Notes: a model not told the origin generated them from the sequence alone. Shown: positions 29,101 through 36,770, counted from the stretch's first letter. The stretch is 64,000 bases of DNA from Flavisolibacter tropicus (GCF_001644645.1 NZ_CP011390.1:4460001-4524000); one strand, 5' to 3'. Program-made: numbers and translations.

Positions 29101-30364
29101 AACCCTAACCAATCTTTGCCCCAATACCTATTACGAATTTTCTGCCTGGTTCCGCAATATCTGTCCTAACTGCGGTATTGACTATGTAACGGGAAGTAAC
29201 TATACACCAAGAACACCTGGTGTGTTGCCTAACCTTACGTTTGCATTGGATGGCTTAGACCGCTATAATACAGGTGAAATATCTTATCTATATCAAAATG
29301 GAAACAGCGGGGGCTGGGTGAAAAAAGGTTTCGTTTTCATTACTGGACCTACGCAGACAACAGCCACTCTTTCCATCCGCAATAACTCTCAAGGTGGTGG
29401 AGGAAACGACTGGGCGATGGATGATATTACAGTGGCTACTTGTTTGCCTAGCATGACCTATACGCCAACATTAAACCCTACCGTGTGTCAGTTTAATCCC
29501 ATTACGATCAGTAATAAAATGCAGTCTTACTTCAGCAATTATACTCACTACAAGTGGCAAAGAAGTACAGATGGTGGTACTACATGGGCAGATATTTCTG
29601 GCCAGTCAGGCTCGGGATCGCCAACTTTGGTGGGCGGCCAATGGGAGTACAATACTTCTTATACCATACCGCCTGCGAATACTACTTTGGCTAATAATGG
29701 TGACCGCTACAGACAAATTGTGGCTACTACGGCAGCCAACCTAAATGGTTCCACCTGCCAGGCGACGGATGGTGTAAGTATCATATCCTTGAACGTTCTT
29801 CCGGATTGCACGCCGCTTACTACTAACTTGCTTTCTTTCAGTGGTAAGCTTCTGAATGATCATGCTCAGTTATTCTGGACTACATCTAAAGAAGCAGGTG
29901 AGTTGCATTTTGGTATTGAAAGAAGTGCAGATGGTATTCATTTTACTCGTATCGGTACGGTCAACGGTTATAATAATGCCCGTGCAGAAAATAATCACTA
30001 TTCCTTTACCGACTCTTCTGCTTTTCCTGGTATGGCCTATTATCGCATAGCCATGACGGATAGCAGAACAGCGTATTCACGAACCATACAGTTGGGTAAT
30101 AAATCCGAAGTATTTAATGTAACCGTCACTACCAATCCATTTGATAAACATGTGTCATTTAATGTGGTAGTTGACAAATATGCAAAAGTTCAAGTGTTGC
30201 TTTTAGATGCAACGGGTAATGTAGTAAAGGAGAAGGCCTACACGGCTTATACAGGACTTAATAACTTCAGTCTACAGCATACCGATGATCTGCCACCTGG
30301 TATTTATATCTTAAAAGTGTATAACCAAGAGCAATCGCAAAGTATAAAGCTGATTAAGAAGTAA
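26162..30364 (+). CDS. T9SS-dependent secreted protein, paralogue of the upstream gene in its N-terminal third
   Basis: The 1400-aa product starts at the ATG at 26162 with a signal peptide (LFILLLPLFSYSQ). Residues about 30-247 repeat the lectin-like domain of the upstream gene. Three tandem copies of the about 125-residue domain follow (about 248-375, 376-510, 511-641). The first is nearly identical to a copy in the upstream gene, while the other two are diverged. Residues about 650-830 form a beta-sandwich (GDTLEIRMTINHTSGTLY). A Cys-containing domain follows (SLCANSTG..., WFRNICPNCGID, WAMDDITVATC). The end is an Fn3-like module (TTNLLSFSGKLLNDHAQLFW) and a sorting domain (LPPGIYILKV, SIKLIKK). 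There is no propeller. The gene is probably surface-exposed, with binding modules swapped relative to its neighbour. Confidence 0.86.
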   Translation: MKTNVLTLTNCKAVVRILFILLLPLFSYSQTFFGVSSSSADGTAQTGTTVSITPPGSMATGDLVVIYALFTSKKGALAISDMGGQSWTTESSGTDNASNLSYTIFWCRFNGTWSTTPSVTDGATASGPLSATMYVYRPTNPNNLWGIDKKADVSANAATTISIAGVTAAFPNTVTMAFWSSPATNTWGSLTNTTEWSKTSLDAQNRNTSQSYSAAYNIRSTAGAVASVAQTQSTSLKSLTSLIGWYEIAPPTNDLCSNAIPLNSGASCTASTSVTLNVATTYTATANACGTNNNDVWYSFVAKSPNPTITLTGAPTDARAQIMAGDCTGGFAAVGSCPSSTTTSASGLTVGATYYVRVYSTSNASGTFTICITDPVPANDNCNGAFALTSSTTCNPTSGNLYLSTTSATPSAPCASSVAYDVWYSFTAQTTNPTITLGAIGSDVTSARLQLFSGSCTGGLTSLFCGTTSIASSGLTIGSTYYVRVYSSTGPAPTSTANAGFTICVTDVPPPAPSNDDCTGAITLPTNGSCSKVWGTVAGSTGSGIVVSTGCTGASGYDVWYKFDAIATSTTITTADFGANFQNRRLQLFSGTCGALTAISCGTGNTLSPTTLTVGATYYIRLFSADATAPITNGDFSICLTTATSNIGPRFGNSYVNISKKSLGGVVQKGDTLEIRMTINHTSGTLYKMRYLDDVPTNTQMLAGTNDKISVITNEGVAIQNYTPAAGDDAATYIAAPPAGQRQIRMNLGFGTTVAPSPTLSVPTDNTETEITSATGQAIAGSHIPKGGGGLLFATSFRVVVTGNVGDVITLGAGKFIYRNVSTGGSDIILTANPYQILISDPMSLCANSTGVNMSQESGGTFGAGSNLNRNQDLAFPIPGYSFVKTSNTQAVGDGQYAIVKNMSPRSGTNRDADRNPTSTFSLPDQRAADYRMFNGFWDIDGDHTGTNNAVGNIPTGDGVSSGYMLMVNADFVASETYRQTLTNLCPNTYYEFSAWFRNICPNCGIDYVTGSNYTPRTPGVLPNLTFALDGLDRYNTGEISYLYQNGNSGGWVKKGFVFITGPTQTTATLSIRNNSQGGGGNDWAMDDITVATCLPSMTYTPTLNPTVCQFNPITISNKMQSYFSNYTHYKWQRSTDGGTTWADISGQSGSGSPTLVGGQWEYNTSYTIPPANTTLANNGDRYRQIVATTAANLNGSTCQATDGVSIISLNVLPDCTPLTTNLLSFSGKLLNDHAQLFWTTSKEAGELHFGIERSADGIHFTRIGTVNGYNNARAENNHYSFTDSSAFPGMAYYRIAMTDSRTAYSRTIQLGNKSEVFNVTVTTNPFDKHVSFNVVVDKYAKVQVLLLDATGNVVKEKAYTAYTGLNNFSLQHTDDLPPGIYILKVYNQEQSQSIKLIKK
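26245..26870 (+). repeat. Mosaic near-identical segment shared with the upstream T9SS gene
   Basis: This matches 21711-22335 of the upstream gene. Long runs look identical by eye (26245-26380, 26461-26573, 26598-26868). They are broken by two short divergent patches (about 26381-26460 and 26574-26597). A further identical tract is about 26985-27280 versus 22450-22746. The pattern fits duplication followed by gene conversion. Confidence 0.8.
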
Positions 30365-30384
30365 TTTTAACTTATCATGTTTGA

Positions 30385-30420
30385 AAACAAACCCTCCACA
30401 TGGAGGGTTTGTTTTTTTTA
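30385..30420 (+). terminator. Intrinsic terminator before rsmA
   Basis: ACAAACCCTCCA (30387-30398), loop CA, TGGAGGGTTTGT (30401-30412), then a run of Ts. It ends the T9SS gene transcript 16 bp before rsmA starts. Confidence 0.85.
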
Positions 30421-30436
30421 ATAGACCTTTGCAGGT

Positions 30437-31210
30437 ATGTACACTCTCAAAAAATCGCTAGGCCAGCACTTTTTAAAGGACGAGAACATTTGCCATAAGA
30501 TTGTAGTGGCCCTGCAGGAGCACCCATTTGAACAATTGCTGGAAGTAGGTCCTGGTGGTGGTGCTTTGACCAAGTATTTATTGCAGCTACCCAATATTCA
30601 ATTTAAAGCGGTAGAAGTAGATGATGAGAAAGTGGTGTTTTTAAAAAAGACCTATCCTCAGTTAGCCGATAAGATCATTCACCAGAGTTTCCTGGATATT
30701 CAACCGCCCTTCGACGGTGCATTTACCGTAGTTGGCAATTTCCCTTATAATATTTCTACGCAGATCGTATTTAAGATCCTGGAGTGGCGTGATCAGGTGA
30801 ATTGTATGGTGGGTATGTTTCAAAAAGAGGTGGCCCAGCGTATTGCTGCAAAAGAGGGTAATAAAGTGTATGGGGTAACCAGCGTACTTACACAGGCTTA
30901 TTATGATGTGCAATACCTGTTTGATGTACATCAGAATTGTTTCAATCCGCCGCCCAAAGTAATGAGCGGTGTTATCCGGCTTACTCCTCGGAAAGCACCA
31001 CTGGAAATACATGATCATAAGAAGTTCTTTATGTTAGTAAAAGCTGCGTTTAACCAGCGGCGCAAAACCTTACGTAATGCAGTGAAGCCGCTGTTTACAG
31101 AAGAGGTATTGAAAGACGATATTTTCAACAAGCGGGCGGAACAATTACGCATAGAGGATTTTGCAGCTCTTACCTTTCGAATGCAAGGGAGTTCTGCTAA
31201 CGCTAAATAA
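30437..31210 (+). CDS. rsmA: 16S rRNA N6,N6-dimethyladenosine transferase (KsgA)
   Basis: This SAM-dependent enzyme dimethylates the two adjacent adenines near the 3' end of 16S rRNA during small-subunit maturation. The 257-aa product starts with KKSLGQHFLKD, the family signature. The SAM motif EVGPGGGALT lies at 36-45, the acidic motif VEVDDE near 59-64, and the catalytic motif IV NFPYNIS at 101-107. The C-terminal helical domain includes NQRRKTLRNAVK, as usual. The length is typical. The next gene begins 78 bp downstream, and both may be co-transcribed. Confidence 0.97.
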   Translation: MYTLKKSLGQHFLKDENICHKIVVALQEHPFEQLLEVGPGGGALTKYLLQLPNIQFKAVEVDDEKVVFLKKTYPQLADKIIHQSFLDIQPPFDGAFTVVGNFPYNISTQIVFKILEWRDQVNCMVGMFQKEVAQRIAAKEGNKVYGVTSVLTQAYYDVQYLFDVHQNCFNPPPKVMSGVIRLTPRKAPLEIHDHKKFFMLVKAAFNQRRKTLRNAVKPLFTEEVLKDDIFNKRAEQLRIEDFAALTFRMQGSSANAK

Positions 31211-31287
31211 AGTCTTCTTGTACATCGTACATAAACCACGGGTATCAATAACAGAAAAACGGATCTTTGCCTACCTTGACACGTAGT

Positions 31288-32217
31288 ATGAAAAACATTA
31301 TCATCGCAGCACCCGCTCACCCATTCTTGAAAGATGCTCTGGAAAGTAAAGGATATAACGTAAGCTACGAACCGGCTATATCTTACCAGGAGTTGATGCA
31401 ACAGATTCCACAAGCAGAAGGTTTAGTGGTTACTACCCGGATGCGGATAGATAAAGCGCTTTTGGATGCTGCCAGCCAACTTAAATGGATAGGACGATTA
31501 GGAAGTGGCATGGAGTTGATTGATGTGCCTTATGCAGAAGCAAAAGGTATTCGTTGCATTAGCTCACCAGAAGGCAATAGAAATGCCGTGGCTGAGCATG
31601 CGTTGGCTTTGATCCTGAACCTGCTGAATCATATTACACGTGCACATAATGAAGTGAAAGAGGGTATCTGGCTTCGTAAAGAAAACCGAGGCATTGAACT
31701 TACCGGGAAAACAGTTGGCATTATTGGTTATGGTAATACCGGCAGTGCATTTGCCCGACTATTGCAGCCCTTTGGTGTAACCGTGCTGGCCTTAGATAAA
31801 TACAAGCACGATTTTGCGCACGACTATATACAAGAAGCAACGCTGGAGCAAATACAGCAACAAGCACATATTATAAGCTTACATCTGCCACTAACAGAAG
31901 AAACACATCACCTGGCTAACACAGCCTTTTTTAGTGCCTTAAAGCAAACACCTTTTTTTATCACCACCTGCCGTGGGCCCGTTACCGATACCGCTGCTTT
32001 GATACAAGCGCTTAAACAAGGTCAGATAGCAGGAGCGGCACTGGATGTATTGGAAAACGAAAAGTTGGAAAAGTACTCTCCATTGGAAAAAGAGCAGCTA
32101 GCATTTCTTACAACGCAGCCCAATGTTATTGTTACGCCACACATAGCAGGTTACAGTCATGAAGCATATAAGCGAATGGCAGAAATACTCTTACAGAAAC
32201 TAAGTAGTTCCTGTTAA
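31288..32217 (+). CDS. D-isomer-specific 2-hydroxyacid dehydrogenase family protein
   Basis: This is an NAD(P)-dependent oxidoreductase that reduces a 2-keto acid or oxidises a 2-hydroxy acid; the substrate is unknown. The 309-aa product starts at the ATG at 31288 (a TTG at 31267 is in frame but unlikely). It has the Rossmann motif GYGNTG at 147-152, with the domain flanked by a split substrate domain. The catalytic triad is visible as R229 in TTCRGPV, E256 in LDVLENE and H285 in TPHIAGYS. The acidic residue after the glycine motif (LALDKYK, D170) favours NAD over NADP. It resembles SerA-like or hydroxypyruvate/glyoxylate reductases, but the ACT domain of SerA is missing. Confidence 0.9.
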   Translation: MKNIIIAAPAHPFLKDALESKGYNVSYEPAISYQELMQQIPQAEGLVVTTRMRIDKALLDAASQLKWIGRLGSGMELIDVPYAEAKGIRCISSPEGNRNAVAEHALALILNLLNHITRAHNEVKEGIWLRKENRGIELTGKTVGIIGYGNTGSAFARLLQPFGVTVLALDKYKHDFAHDYIQEATLEQIQQQAHIISLHLPLTEETHHLANTAFFSALKQTPFFITTCRGPVTDTAALIQALKQGQIAGAALDVLENEKLEKYSPLEKEQLAFLTTQPNVIVTPHIAGYSHEAYKRMAEILLQKLSSSC

Positions 32218-32352
32218 TACCCTATTGAATTGAGTATAAATGCGCAAGTAAAACCACGCAGATCGATCTGAAAATTTCACCTTTAAAATTGAGCGTATCT
32301 GCGCTGGTTTGCATTTGAGTAGGGGGCTAATTTAGCCTTAAATCTTACTCAT
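32218..32352. other. Short gap with imperfect 'CGCAGAT' inverted words
   Basis: Contains AACCACGCAGATCG (about 32254) and an imperfect reverse complement (CGTATCTGCGCTGGTTT, about 32294-32310), another instance of word-like intergenic text. No promoter with proper spacing is seen before 32353. Confidence 0.35.
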
Positions 32353-32733
32353 ATGAAAACACTTATGACTATCGCTTTTTTATCATTTATCACCATTACT
32401 ACTTCAGCCGTTGCTACTCAATTACCAACCAGTACACCATCTGTAACGGTTACTTCTTTTAAGTCCTTCAAAATTCATCGTCAGGGCAAAGGAGTAACGC
32501 TTAGCTGGCAGCCTGCAACTGCCGATGTACAAGAGTTTGTAATTGAACGTTCTTATGATGGCGAATTTTTTGAAACCGTTTGTTCTGTAGGCTGCAACGG
32601 TACTTCTATTCATCGTTTTACCGATGAAAACGTTTTTCCTGGTTATATCCACTATCGCATTACCGCTGTAAATGCTGATGGTACTTCAGAGGCTTCACCT
32701 GTCCAGATGATCCGCATCGTACAACGTAAATAA
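32353..32733 (+). CDS. Small secreted Fn3-like protein without sorting domain
   Basis: The 126-aa product has a signal peptide (residues 1-21, TSAVAT) and one beta-sandwich of about 90 residues. The sandwich has GVTLSWQPATADVQEFVIER, DGEFFETV, HRFTDENVFPGYIHYRITAVN and ends in SPVQMIRIVQ. It is the same module that precedes the C-terminal sorting domain in the large T9SS proteins here (compare 'FWRTALEVNASHFEVER'), but here it stands alone and no sorting domain follows. It may be an independent periplasmic or secreted protein, or the remnant of a larger gene. The terminator overlaps its stop codon. Confidence 0.75.
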   Translation: MKTLMTIAFLSFITITTSAVATQLPTSTPSVTVTSFKSFKIHRQGKGVTLSWQPATADVQEFVIERSYDGEFFETVCSVGCNGTSIHRFTDENVFPGYIHYRITAVNADGTSEASPVQMIRIVQRK

Positions 32734-32760
32734 AAGAAAAGCCTTCGGGCTTTTCTTTTT
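32732..32760 (+). terminator. Intrinsic terminator overlapping the stop of the small Fn3-like gene
   Basis: AAAAGAAAAGCC (32732-32743), TTCG tetraloop, GGCTTTTCTTTT (32748-32759). The left arm begins within the TAA stop codon. Confidence 0.85.
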
Positions 32761-32793
32761 AACAAGTTGGCCGTACTAACCTAAACAACCCTT

Positions 32794-34755
32794 ATGAAGA
32801 CACGTCTACTTTTTATTACCTCCTTGTTTTTGTCCAAACTCATTTTTGCCCAGATCACCACACCCATCATTAAAGCGGGCTTCGGGGTAGATGCCGACCT
32901 GCGCGCCAACTATTTTGATGGGTTTTTACAAGCGGGCAATGACGACTGGTTTAATAATGGTACAGCGGGACCAGGCCAGTTTGTAATTGATACCACGGGT
33001 GCAGCTGCCATGGTTGCTCGCTTTGCTACTGATGCAGCATTTCGCAAGCAACCGTTCTTCCGTACCATGCGGGTACCACAATATTCTATTGTGAACAATA
33101 GAGTGTGGATCGATGCTGTTTACATACGCGATTATAATGGGCAATCTAACGGTGATGAAACCGCTTTTGTATCCAGTAATAAAAACGGTGCGAGTCCCGC
33201 TGTTTGGACGGGTGGTGCTACATCTGTATTAGATAAGAATGATATTGCCGAAATGATGGTACACGTACGCCGTGAAGGTCCAAAGGGCACCGATCCTCTT
33301 TGGTTTTTTGGGGGCGTATCGCTACAAGGCACTACGGGTAGCCGTTATTTTGATTTTGAGCTCTACCAAACTGATATTTTTTATACACGCTCTACCGGGC
33401 GTTTTACTAATTATGGTCCTGATGAAGGACATACTTCCTGGCAGTTTGATGCGGCAGGAAATATTTTAAAAACAGGCGATGTTATTTTCTCTGCGGAGTT
33501 CAGCAGTTCTTCGTTAACCTTGGTAGAAGCGCGAATATGGGTAAACAAAAGCGCCTTAAGTATCGCGCCAAAAACATTTGACTGGTCTGGCAGTTTTGAT
33601 GGTGCATCTAACGGCTCTCAATTTGGCTATGCCAGTATTAAACCTAAAGTGGCTGGTACGTATTATACTGGCTTGCAAAGCGGTAATGGTACATGGGCAG
33701 GTCCATTTGGCTTTATTGATGATGCCGGTAATTACACTACTACCTATAAGGCCCGCCAGTTTATGGAGTTTTCCGTAAACCTTACTTATTTAGGTTTAGA
33801 CCCGTTAACCCTTTTAGGTGGAAGCGCGTGTGGTTTACCGTTTCGTAGAATACTGGTAAAAACAAGGAGTTCTACTTCGTTTACGTCCGAGTTGAAAGAC
33901 TTTATCGGGCCGTTTGATTTTTTTACAGCACCGCCGGTAGATGCCCAAGCTACAGTTCCCTATCTCTGCACACCAGGGCAGGTCAGTGAAATTAAAGTAT
34001 TGAATCCTTTATCGGCTTCTGTATATACCTGGTCTACCCCCGATGGCCGCATTGTTGGTACTAACACTGGGCCCTCTATAACGGTAGATACCATTGGTAC
34101 CTATATTGTGAGCCATCAATTGTTAGATGGCTGTAGCGCCTTTGCCAGCGATACAGTTATTGTAAGCAATGCACCAGTGGGTTGTACTACCTTACAGAAT
34201 GGGTATCAATTGAAAGGGCGCATTCAGAATCGCAAATCCTATTTAAACTGGAAAGGCACTACCGGTGAAGGACAAACTTTTTGGCTGCAGCGCAGCACTG
34301 ATGGAACCAACTTCAATACGGTGCAAACTGATTTTCCCCCTAACAATACAAGTGGATACAATACGGAAGATGATGTAAGCGGAATCAAAGCGCCTTCGAT
34401 TTATTACCGGTTAATGATACGGGAAGCCTCGGGAAAAGTAAGCTATACGAATACGGTGCGTTTGCAAAACGAATGGCAGTCAGTAGGCGTGGTTGTATTT
34501 CCCAATCCGGCTACTGATAAAGTGCAGTTGTTGCTGCCGGCTGTAAAGCATACAGAAGCTTTTGTTAAGATATTTGATAGGGCCGGTGCTCTGGTATATA
34601 TGGATAAAGTGATGTTGGGTGCATCTTCACAAGTATATGCTGTTAAAAATCCCGAACGCTGGCAGTCCGGACTTTACCTGGTGCAAGTGCAGGTAGGGGA
34701 GCTCAGCTTTACGCAGAAATTGATTCTGAATAATTCAGGTAAAACAGGCGAATAA
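32794..34755 (+). CDS. T9SS-dependent secreted protein of unknown ligand
   Basis: The 653-aa product has a signal peptide (residues 1-19, LIFAQ). The first about 370 residues form a beta-rich region (FGVDADLRANYFDG, VRREGPKGTDPLWFFGG, GDVIFSAEFSSSSLTLVEAR). A Cys-bearing stretch follows (CGLPFRRILVKTRSSTSF). An Ig-like domain is near residues 390-460 (SEIKVLNPLSASVYTWST), then the Fn3-like module and the sorting domain (VFPNPATDKVQLLLP, SGLYLVQVQVGELSFTQKL). About eight residues (NNSGKTGE) extend past the normal KLIL end, which is slightly unusual. The function is unknown; the family occurs in other Bacteroidota. Confidence 0.83.
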   Translation: MKTRLLFITSLFLSKLIFAQITTPIIKAGFGVDADLRANYFDGFLQAGNDDWFNNGTAGPGQFVIDTTGAAAMVARFATDAAFRKQPFFRTMRVPQYSIVNNRVWIDAVYIRDYNGQSNGDETAFVSSNKNGASPAVWTGGATSVLDKNDIAEMMVHVRREGPKGTDPLWFFGGVSLQGTTGSRYFDFELYQTDIFYTRSTGRFTNYGPDEGHTSWQFDAAGNILKTGDVIFSAEFSSSSLTLVEARIWVNKSALSIAPKTFDWSGSFDGASNGSQFGYASIKPKVAGTYYTGLQSGNGTWAGPFGFIDDAGNYTTTYKARQFMEFSVNLTYLGLDPLTLLGGSACGLPFRRILVKTRSSTSFTSELKDFIGPFDFFTAPPVDAQATVPYLCTPGQVSEIKVLNPLSASVYTWSTPDGRIVGTNTGPSITVDTIGTYIVSHQLLDGCSAFASDTVIVSNAPVGCTTLQNGYQLKGRIQNRKSYLNWKGTTGEGQTFWLQRSTDGTNFNTVQTDFPPNNTSGYNTEDDVSGIKAPSIYYRLMIREASGKVSYTNTVRLQNEWQSVGVVVFPNPATDKVQLLLPAVKHTEAFVKIFDRAGALVYMDKVMLGASSQVYAVKNPERWQSGLYLVQVQVGELSFTQKLILNNSGKTGE

Positions 34756-34786
34756 TGCCCCTACTATTATAAAATCAATATTTTTT

Positions 34787-34794
34787 TATCTTTG
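34787..34794 (+). promoter_or_regulatory. Bacteroidota -7 element upstream of greA
   Basis: TATCTTTG matches TAnnTTTG exactly, 75 bp before the greA ATG. A -33 TTTG is not evident. The predicted start at about 34800 is immediately ahead of the hairpin at 34802. Confidence 0.5.
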
Positions 34795-34801
34795 CATAGA
34801 A

Positions 34802-34845
34802 TAGGCAACGCTTCGGTAACTACTGAAGCGTTGCTATTTTTTTCA
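34802..34845 (+). terminator. Terminator-like hairpin in the greA leader
   Basis: GCAACGCTTC (34805-34814) pairs perfectly with GAAGCGTTGC (34825-34834), loop of 10 nt, followed by TATTTTTTTC. It is a strong intrinsic terminator by shape. Because the -7 motif lies upstream of it, it would sit in the greA leader, not only at the end of the upstream gene. Confidence 0.8.
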
Positions 34846-34868
34846 TATTACCCAAACGATTTTTGACT

Positions 34869-35342
34869 ATGAGTGGTATTCAATACGTTACCAAAGAAAC
34901 ATTGGAACAAATGAGAGCTGAGCTGCAACGTATGAAAACGGTAGAACGTCCTGCAGCAGCAAGAGCTATAGCTGAGGCACGTGAAAAAGGTGACTTGCGT
35001 GAAAACGCAGAGTATGATGCGGCTAAAGAGGCTCAGGGAATCTTGGAGGCAAAGATCGCTCAATTAGATGGCCAGGTTGCTACAGCCCGTATTGTAGATG
35101 CCTCTACGATTGACACCAGCAAGGTTTCGATCCTGACAAAAGTAAAAGTGACCAATCTGAATACGAAAAAGCAGGTTACTTACCAGATAGTGAGTGAAGC
35201 TGAATCTGACCTGAAATCAGGAAAGATCTCTTCTACTTCGCCCATTGGTAAAGGCTTGTTAGGCAAGCAAGTAGGCGATGTAGCCGAAGTAACTGTTCCT
35301 GCAGGTGTTATTAAGTTCAAGGTAGAGGATATCACTATTTAA
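34869..35342 (+). CDS. greA: Transcription elongation factor GreA
   Basis: GreA rescues backtracked RNA polymerase by stimulating transcript cleavage in the active site. The 157-aa product starts at the ATG at 34869 (MSGIQYVTKETLEQM). A TTG two codons earlier is in frame. The N-terminal coiled coil (about 1-77) contains the acidic tip GDLRENAEYDAAKEAQ with D43 and E46 as the catalytic acidic pair, and the C-terminal globular domain has the conserved SPIGKGLLGKQVGDVAEV. The length is normal. The leader holds a promoter motif followed by a terminator hairpin, and the next gene (HIT) lies beyond a word-repeat tract. Confidence 0.95.
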   Translation: MSGIQYVTKETLEQMRAELQRMKTVERPAAARAIAEAREKGDLRENAEYDAAKEAQGILEAKIAQLDGQVATARIVDASTIDTSKVSILTKVKVTNLNTKKQVTYQIVSEAESDLKSGKISSTSPIGKGLLGKQVGDVAEVTVPAGVIKFKVEDITI

Positions 35343-35431
35343 TTAGCCAATTAGCTAATGTGCCGATTAGCTGATTGCTAAGTCGTTCACATCATCAGCT
35401 AATCAGCTAATCATCAAATTAGCTAATTATC
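35341..35431. repeat. ATTAGCTAAT word-repeat tract between greA and the HIT gene
   Basis: About 90 bp are made from variants of AATTAGCTAAT and CAGCTAATCAGCTAATC, with AATTAGCCAATTAGC at the left and AAATTAGCTAATTATC at the right. The words are self-complementary, so hairpins can form. No coding capacity is visible. It seems to be the same class of intergenic text as 36010-36170 and 1898-2037. Confidence 0.7.
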
Positions 35432-35833
35432 ATGAGCATTTTCTCAAAGATCATTGCCGGCGAAATACCCAGTTATAAGATTGCAGAGAATGAACAGTTC
35501 TTTGCCTTTCTGGATATTTTCCCGCTGCGAAAAGGACATGTATTGGTGATCCCTAAAATAGAAGTGGATAAGCTGTTTGACCTGCCGACCGACTACCTGT
35601 CGCAAATGCTGGTCTTTGCACAGCCTATTGCCACGGCTATTGAAAAAGCTTTTAAATGCAACCGTTGTGGTATTAGTGTGGTGGGTATAGAAGTGCCGCA
35701 TGCACACATGCACCTGCTACCAATCAATTCGGCTAATGATTTGAACTTTACACAACCTAAGCTGAAACTTTCTGAAGCTGAATTAAAAGAAGTGCAGGAA
35801 AAGATATTGACCCAGCTTAACCTCAGCGCCTAA
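35432..35833 (+). CDS. HIT-family nucleotide hydrolase
   Basis: The HIT (histidine triad) family hydrolyses or transfers nucleoside monophosphates from phosphoramidate or dinucleotide substrates; HINT-like members are the usual bacterial type. The 133-aa product begins SIFSKIIAGEIPSYKIAE, the standard HIT start, has the PLRKGHVLVIPK strand near 31-42, and the active-site motif HAHMHLLP with histidines at 90, 92 and 94. The length agrees with small HINT proteins. It is followed by an oddly GC-rich repeat stretch and a terminator at 35964. Confidence 0.93.
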   Translation: MSIFSKIIAGEIPSYKIAENEQFFAFLDIFPLRKGHVLVIPKIEVDKLFDLPTDYLSQMLVFAQPIATAIEKAFKCNRCGISVVGIEVPHAHMHLLPINSANDLNFTQPKLKLSEAELKEVQEKILTQLNLSA

Positions 35834-35860
35834 AGAGTAGCGCTTCGCGCTGTTTGTTTC

Positions 35861-35948
35861 ACGCAGAGGCGCGGGGGACGCAGAGCGCGCCGGGGGCGCG
35901 GAGAGGGAGGAACCGCGGAGACACAAAGACACGAAGGGGCACAGAGAA
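35861..35948. repeat. GC-rich 'CGCAGAG' repeat tract, copy 1
   Basis: This tract (ACGCAGAGGCGCGGGGG..., CGCGGAGAGGGAGGAACC, ACACAAAGACACGAAGG) is far richer in G and C than its surroundings. A closely similar stretch occurs at 38697-38796. It holds no coding frame. Confidence 0.75.
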
Positions 35949-35963
35949 TAGGAAAAGAATTTA

Positions 35964-36002
35964 AAACAAAAGCACTCCACTTAAAGGAGTGCTTTTGTTT
36001 TA
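35964..36002 (+). terminator. Bidirectional terminator between the HIT gene and ruvC
   Basis: AAACAAAAGCACTCC (35964-35978) pairs with GGAGTGCTTTTGTTT (35986-36000), 7-nt loop. A-rich on the left and T-rich on the right, so it works for both the HIT gene and the convergent ruvC. Confidence 0.85.
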
Positions 36003-36009
36003 TAGTTCA

Positions 36010-36170
36010 TTCTTTCTTGAGCCTTGATCATTGAGTATTGAAAGTTGATTATTGAACATTCCTTCTTCATTCTTCCTTCCTTGTTCCTTGTTCAATATTC
36101 CTCTCCTTGTTAACTTTTCAACTTGTTAACCTGTCAACCTTCTCCTCCTAATCCTTCAAATCTGGAAAAT
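36010..36170. repeat. Word-repeat tract downstream of ruvC
   Basis: On the ruvC strand, the text is made of small words: GACAGGTTAACAAGTTG, AAGTTAACAAGG, ATATTGAACAAGGAACAAGG, TTCAATAATCAACTTTCAA. They overlap like worn copies of two or three short motifs. No gene is visible. Confidence 0.7.
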
Positions 36171-36177
36171 CCTAGTT

Positions 36178-36747
36178 CTATCCTACTCTGTCCGGGTTTT
36201 CCTGCATAAACTTTTCCCAGCTGGAGACCGTTTTCTTCCGTGATGTTCTTTTGGGTGTGGGTAGTCCATCAGAAAAATGATGGCAGATAGCTACGGCCAA
36301 GGCATCCGTAGCATCAAAAGATACCAGGCCTTCTGGCAGCTGTACCAAGTGCTGCAGCATTTTAAACACCTGCTCTTTATCGGCATTACCAGTTCCGGTA
36401 ATGGCTTGCTTTACCCGCTTGGGCGAATATTCCGCTACCGGTATATTCATGCTTAATGCGGCGGCCATGGCTACGCCCTGTGCCCGCCCCAGTTTGAGCA
36501 TGGATTGTACGTTCTTTCCAAAGAACGGCGCTTCAATGGCAAACTCAGTAGGTTTATAAAGCTTTATCAGTTCTGCTACCTTGTCATAAATCAGGTGTAA
36601 GCGTTCGTAATTATCTTTTTTAGTAGGCAGTTTTAAAACGTTGATCTCTAATAGCTTGATCTTGTCTTTAACAATAGCTATCACACTATATCCCATGATT
36701 ACGCTTCCGGGGTCGATACCTAAGACTATTTTATGCGGTTTTTCCAA
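36178..36747 (-). CDS. ruvC: Crossover junction endodeoxyribonuclease RuvC
   Basis: RuvC resolves Holliday junctions with RuvAB. The 189-aa product has the RNase-H-like fold signature GIDPGS with catalytic D12, FAIEAPFFGKN with E72, and the SFDATDAL motif with D145 and D148, the four acidic residues of the family. The last about 25 residues are a basic tail ending in WEKFMQENPDRVG. No ATG is available; the start is a TTG at 36747, with the next upstream frame free of start codons until a stop. The gene is divergent from the LPG-synthase-like gene with 23 bp between the two starts, so their control regions must overlap coding DNA. Confidence 0.94.
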   Translation of the reverse strand: MEKPHKIVLGIDPGSVIMGYSVIAIVKDKIKLLEINVLKLPTKKDNYERLHLIYDKVAELIKLYKPTEFAIEAPFFGKNVQSMLKLGRAQGVAMAAALSMNIPVAEYSPKRVKQAITGTGNADKEQVFKMLQHLVQLPEGLVSFDATDALAVAICHHFSDGLPTPKRTSRKKTVSSWEKFMQENPDRVG

Positions 36748-36770
36748 GGCGGTGTTTATTTTTACCGCAC

